Assembly (NCBI GenBank): GCA_030620455.1
Contig: JAUXEQ010000010.1
Coordinates: 1 to 16,600 of the forward strand
Origin: a bacterium
Lineage (GTDB): Bacteria > UBP14 > UBA6098 > B30-G16
Length of the DNA: 16,600 nucleotides
Direction: 5' to 3'
Under the pieces are notes generated by a model. The model was not told the DNA's origin. It was given only the letters and a program-made list of their open reading frames with translations, and ran no database searches. Positions 14,026-16,600 of the stretch are shown one piece after another. The position numbers and the translations under genes are program-made. Numbering within the stretch: position 1 is the stretch's first letter; each line of letters begins with the position of its first letter.

Positions 14026-14757
14026 TCAGTAATTATTCTCCCATGCTTGGAAAACATCCTTCACATAATTGATAATGAAATCTATCACTTTATTCGCATA
14101 TGCTTTCGCAAGTTCTTCGTTGAATTTGGGAAGACCTTCACCTTCTTTGTATAGCAATAACGGAGCAGCGTTAGGAAATACATAGGTTCCCGGTCGAACA
14201 AGATAAGGTTGAATATCTTCGCATTGCTTAGGTTTAACAAGATTGGGATCAGCCGCGAGAACCATAGCTGTCTCGTCAATACCACCGTGACCACCAGATT
14301 CACCAAAAAACTCCATCGTCAAAGATTCGACCAAATGCCACCAATGAATAATAATTGTATACCCAGATGTTAATTCCCAAGCCCTTAGTGCTATATCCTT
14401 TAATTCATTATAATGACCTCCATGACCGTTGATAATAATGGCTTTCTTGAATCCTGTCTTAAATAAACCTATAAGAACATCACCCACATATACCTCAAAG
14501 GATTTTGGTGAAACGGTCATAGAACCGGGAAAAGCTCGGAGAGTTCTAGTAATACCATACGGAATTGAAGGCGCAATTAAAGCTTGAATTTCCGGAGCAA
14601 GATTCTTAGCGATAAAATCTGGGATTGTAACATCGGTTCCAAGGTTTGTGCAGCTATGAGCTTCAATTGTTCCAACAGGGAGTATTACTGTATCAATTTC
14701 AGATGGCACAAGTGACTTAAAATCTTGATACGTCAAATCAGCCATAAACCTATTCAT
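14026..14757 (-). CDS. Creatininase-family amidohydrolase
   Basis: The 243-residue product belongs to the creatininase fold, binuclear metal hydrolases acting on cyclic or linear amides. Substrates differ widely in the family (creatinine, formamides, peptides in cofactor maturation), so none is assigned. Likely metal ligands are E32 and H34 in LPVGTIEAH, D42 in NLGTD, H112 in IINGHGGHYNE and E162 in GGIDETAMV. The first motif reads EAHSCTNLGTD instead of the common EQHGPHLPLGTD, one residue shorter and without the HLPL step. This suggests a separate subfamily, although the ligands are kept. The start ATG 14757 has AGGAGG six bases upstream. It is a single gene, convergent with trmO and divergent from the ABC ATPase gene. 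Confidence 0.85.
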   Translation of the reverse strand: MNRFMADLTYQDFKSLVPSEIDTVILPVGTIEAHSCTNLGTDVTIPDFIAKNLAPEIQALIAPSIPYGITRTLRAFPGSMTVSPKSFEVYVGDVLIGLFKTGFKKAIIINGHGGHYNELKDIALRAWELTSGYTIIIHWWHLVESLTMEFFGESGGHGGIDETAMVLAADPNLVKPKQCEDIQPYLVRPGTYVFPNAAPLLLYKEGEGLPKFNEELAKAYANKVIDFIINYVKDVFQAWENNY

Positions 14758-14799
14758 CTTTAACCTCCTACATCAACTTAAATTAAAATGAAAATTAAC

Positions 14800-14827
14800 T
14801 TGCAAATATGCAATGTAAAGATAAAAT
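14800..14827 (+). promoter_or_regulatory. Promoter of the ABC ATPase gene, with an overlapping palindrome
   Basis: TTGCAA (14800-14805) and TAAAAT (14822-14827) are separated by 16 bases. A start near 14834 would leave only two or three bases before ATG 14837, a practically leaderless message. The -35 box is one arm of TTGCA-AATA-TGCAA (14800-14813), a possible operator shared with the divergent creatininase gene. Confidence 0.45.
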
Positions 14828-14836
14828 TTGGGTTCT

Positions 14837-15511
14837 ATGTCTCTATTAGAACTTGTAAATATCAGTAAAAGATATAAAATGGGCGACATATTTATCAACG
14901 CTCTGGACAACATTAGCTTAACAATTGAAAACGGAGATTATCTCGCCATAATGGGACCTTCAGGTTCAGGAAAGTCTACTCTTATGAATATAATAGGTTT
15001 TTTAGATGTTCCCGACGATGGACAGTATATTTTCAACAATCAGGATACGATAGGACTTTCGGAGAAGGAACTAGCTTATATAAGGAACAGGCAAGTCGGT
15101 TTCATTTTTCAGACTTTTAATCTTTTGCCAAGAGAATCAGCAATAGAAAATGTTCAACTTCCGCTGATTTATTCAGGAATTCTAAGGAAAAAAAGATTGA
15201 TTAAGGCAGCCGAGGTTTTGGATAGTGTAAACTTAAAAGATCGAATGAATCATAAACCCAGCGAACTATCCGGAGGCGAACGTCAAAGAGTAGCTATCGC
15301 AAGAGCTCTTGTAAACGATCCTAATATAATCTTAGCCGATGAACCAACTGGTAATCTTGATTCTAAAACCGGTAACGAGATACTGACCGTAATAGACAAC
15401 CTAAATGCCCAAGGACGAACAATTCTATTAGTGACGCATGATCAGACAATTGCTGGTCATGCCAATAAAAAAATTTTCTTGAAAGATGGAAAAATTGTTG
15501 ATATAAAATAG
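14837..15511 (+). CDS. ABC transporter ATP-binding protein (MacB/LolD type)
   Basis: Cytoplasmic ATPase of the MacB/LolD/FtsE group, which drives mechanotransmission-type transporters for lipoproteins, peptides or macrolides. The 224-residue product has all ATPase motifs: Walker A GPSGSGKST (40-48), Q-loop Q92, signature LSGGERQ (144-150), Walker B ILADEP with catalytic E169, D-loop NLD and switch H201. DIFINALDNIS, FIFQTFNLLP and ADEPTGNLDS are typical of the group. ATG 14837 is chosen. A TTG nine bases earlier would start immediately after the apparent -10 box, and neither has a clear Shine-Dalgarno. No permease gene follows. The next gene, 12 bases on, is an aminotransferase, so the membrane partner must be encoded elsewhere. 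The cargo is unknown. Confidence 0.93.
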   Translation: MSLLELVNISKRYKMGDIFINALDNISLTIENGDYLAIMGPSGSGKSTLMNIIGFLDVPDDGQYIFNNQDTIGLSEKELAYIRNRQVGFIFQTFNLLPRESAIENVQLPLIYSGILRKKRLIKAAEVLDSVNLKDRMNHKPSELSGGERQRVAIARALVNDPNIILADEPTGNLDSKTGNEILTVIDNLNAQGRTILLVTHDQTIAGHANKKIFLKDGKIVDIK

Positions 15512-15523
15512 ACAAGGTAATTA

Positions 15524-16600
15524 ATGAGAATATCATCATTAGCAGAAAAAATTCGCCCAAGCATGACTTTATCTCTAACTGCAAAGGCTGCAGAAATGCG
15601 TAAGAAAGGTCTCGATGTTATTTCACTCTCAGCTGGAGAACTGGATTTCAAGCCACCTAAAGAAGTTATTATTGCCGCCGAAGAAGCCATGAGAGCAGGA
15701 AAAATAAAATACACTGCCGCATCCGGTATGCCCGAGCTTAAAGAGGTTTTGGCACGAAAATATACAGATATGTATGGCACTCCAATTTCAAGGAACAATA
15801 TCATCGTCTCTGCAGGAGCAAAACAATCACTTTTAAATGCACTTTTGACAGTCATCGAGCCGGGTGATGATGTATTGGTTCCAACTCCATATTGGGTTAG
15901 CTATCCTGAAATGATTAAATTAGCAAGGGGTAAAATTATACTCGTTCCTTCAAAAATGTCAGACGAATTTAAGGTTAATCCGGAAGTATTAAGCAAATAC
16001 ATCACTGATAAAACGACAGCCATTCTGCTTAATTCTCCCTCAAATCCCACTGGCTCAATCTATTCAAGATTGGAACTTGAAAATATTGTTAATTTTCTCC
16101 CTGAAAGGATTGCAATAATATCTGATGAAATATATGAAGAACTCGTATTTGAAGGAGAGCATTACTCTTTACTAAGCTTTGGTGGTGAAATATTCAAAAA
16201 GGCAATAATAATAAGTGGAGTTTCTAAAACGTATGCGATGACAGGCTGGCGGATTGGCTGGGCTATTGGAGATCCCGACATTATAGCAGCAATGGGAAGA
16301 ATACAAGCTCATGAAACCTCAAATCCGTGCACAATTTCTCAATACGCAACGATAGCTGCACTATCCCATTGCGATTTCTTCTGTAATCAATTAGGACCAA
16401 TTATAAAAGAGCGTAGAGATTTCACATTAAACCTCCTAAAAGATATTCCAGAGATTAAACCTTTTTCACCAAAAGGTGCTTTTTACATATTCTGTGACAT
16501 CAAAGGTTTACTTAACAACAAAGTTCCCACCTCATTAATTCTTTCAGAACTACTTATAGAAAAAGCCCTTGTTGCAACTGTGCCGGGAGAAGCTTTTGGA
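15524..16600 (+). CDS. Class I pyridoxal-phosphate aminotransferase, aspartate type Ib (partial, right edge)
   Basis: Likely aspartate (or aspartate/prephenate) aminotransferase, transferring the amino group between aspartate and 2-oxoglutarate. 359 codons are visible without a stop. By comparison with about 385-400 residues for the family, some 30-40 C-terminal residues, including the substrate-binding Arg of the RLSYA motif, lie beyond the window. Visible features are LSAGELDF (35-42), YTAASGMPELKE, PYWVSYPEM (122-130, typical of subgroup Ib), NSPSNPTG (170-177), DEIYE with D201 and Y204, SGVSKTYAMTGWRIGW with the PLP Lys235 and R243, and SPKGAFYIF. The usual GEPDF motif has Leu40 in place of Pro. 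AAGG lies six bases before ATG 15524, and the gene is 12 bases after the ABC ATPase, so co-transcription is likely. Confidence 0.92.
   Translation, partial: MRISSLAEKIRPSMTLSLTAKAAEMRKKGLDVISLSAGELDFKPPKEVIIAAEEAMRAGKIKYTAASGMPELKEVLARKYTDMYGTPISRNNIIVSAGAKQSLLNALLTVIEPGDDVLVPTPYWVSYPEMIKLARGKIILVPSKMSDEFKVNPEVLSKYITDKTTAILLNSPSNPTGSIYSRLELENIVNFLPERIAIISDEIYEELVFEGEHYSLLSFGGEIFKKAIIISGVSKTYAMTGWRIGWAIGDPDIIAAMGRIQAHETSNPCTISQYATIAALSHCDFFCNQLGPIIKERRDFTLNLLKDIPEIKPFSPKGAFYIFCDIKGLLNNKVPTSLILSELLIEKALVATVPGEAFG

Noticed and set aside
14828..14836. TTG start for the ABC ATPase
   Set aside because: It lies immediately after the apparent -10 box, upstream of the expected transcription start. 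ATG 14837 fits the family start better.
15457..15855. A 132-codon minus-strand frame opposite the aminotransferase start
   Set aside because: It is antisense to the real aminotransferase and ABC ATPase coding sequence, with no recognisable domain.
1..16600. CRISPR arrays, insertion sequences, integrase sites, toxin-antitoxin or defence genes
   Set aside because: No spaced direct repeats, transposase-like frames or paired small operons were seen. All large frames belong to housekeeping families.

Overview
This window is a stretch of AT-rich bacterial chromosome. On the minus strand, reading from about 10.5 kb down to 1, it carries the conserved operon tRNA-Trp, secE, nusG, rplK, rplA, rplJ, rplL, rpoB, rpoC. 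RpoC runs off the left edge. RpoB has an insert-sized block before its GDELLPG motif, and RpoC has non-canonical sequence after its HIGG motif. Such lineage-specific inserts occur in Gram-negative and Bacteroidetes/Chlorobi-like groups. With a lipoprotein SPOR protein and the low GC content, this suggests an uncultured Gram-negative lineage near the FCB groups or related candidate phyla. The sequence alone does not allow a firm placement, and no gene here is diagnostic of a genus.

Region 1-10.6 kb is the transcription/translation operon. Its intercistronic gaps hold several perfect or near-perfect hairpins. Two look like attenuators: one between secE and nusG, and one whose upstream arm is the T-arm strand of tRNA-Trp. 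The others (after rplK, after rplJ) have no U-tract and look more like processing or stability elements. The true starts of rplA and rplJ, judged from Shine-Dalgarno sites, lie a few codons inside the longest open frames.

Region 10.55-11.3 kb is the divergent intergenic zone. It contains a tRNA-Ala(UGC)-tRNA-Ile(GAU) pair on the plus strand. This pair normally sits in rRNA spacers, but no rRNA is present here. A gene-free stretch of about 390 bases follows.

Region 11.3-14.0 kb is a plus-strand run: mannose-1-phosphate guanylyltransferase (GDP-mannose synthesis for surface glycans), a small SPOR-domain lipoprotein, a divergent macro-domain protein and a short TrmO-type tRNA methyltransferase. 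Gaps of 8, 28 and 56 bases suggest co-transcription. A creatininase-family amidohydrolase is encoded on the opposite strand (14.0-14.8 kb) and converges on trmO with a 5-base gap. Divergent from it are a MacB/LolD-type ABC ATPase without an adjacent permease and, 12 bases on, a class I (AspC Ib type) aminotransferase cut by the right edge.

I found no mobile element, CRISPR array, toxin-antitoxin or defence locus, and nothing that clearly amounts to an undescribed multi-gene system. The most interesting signals are RNA-level: the tRNA-Trp/terminator overlap and the series of intercistronic hairpins.
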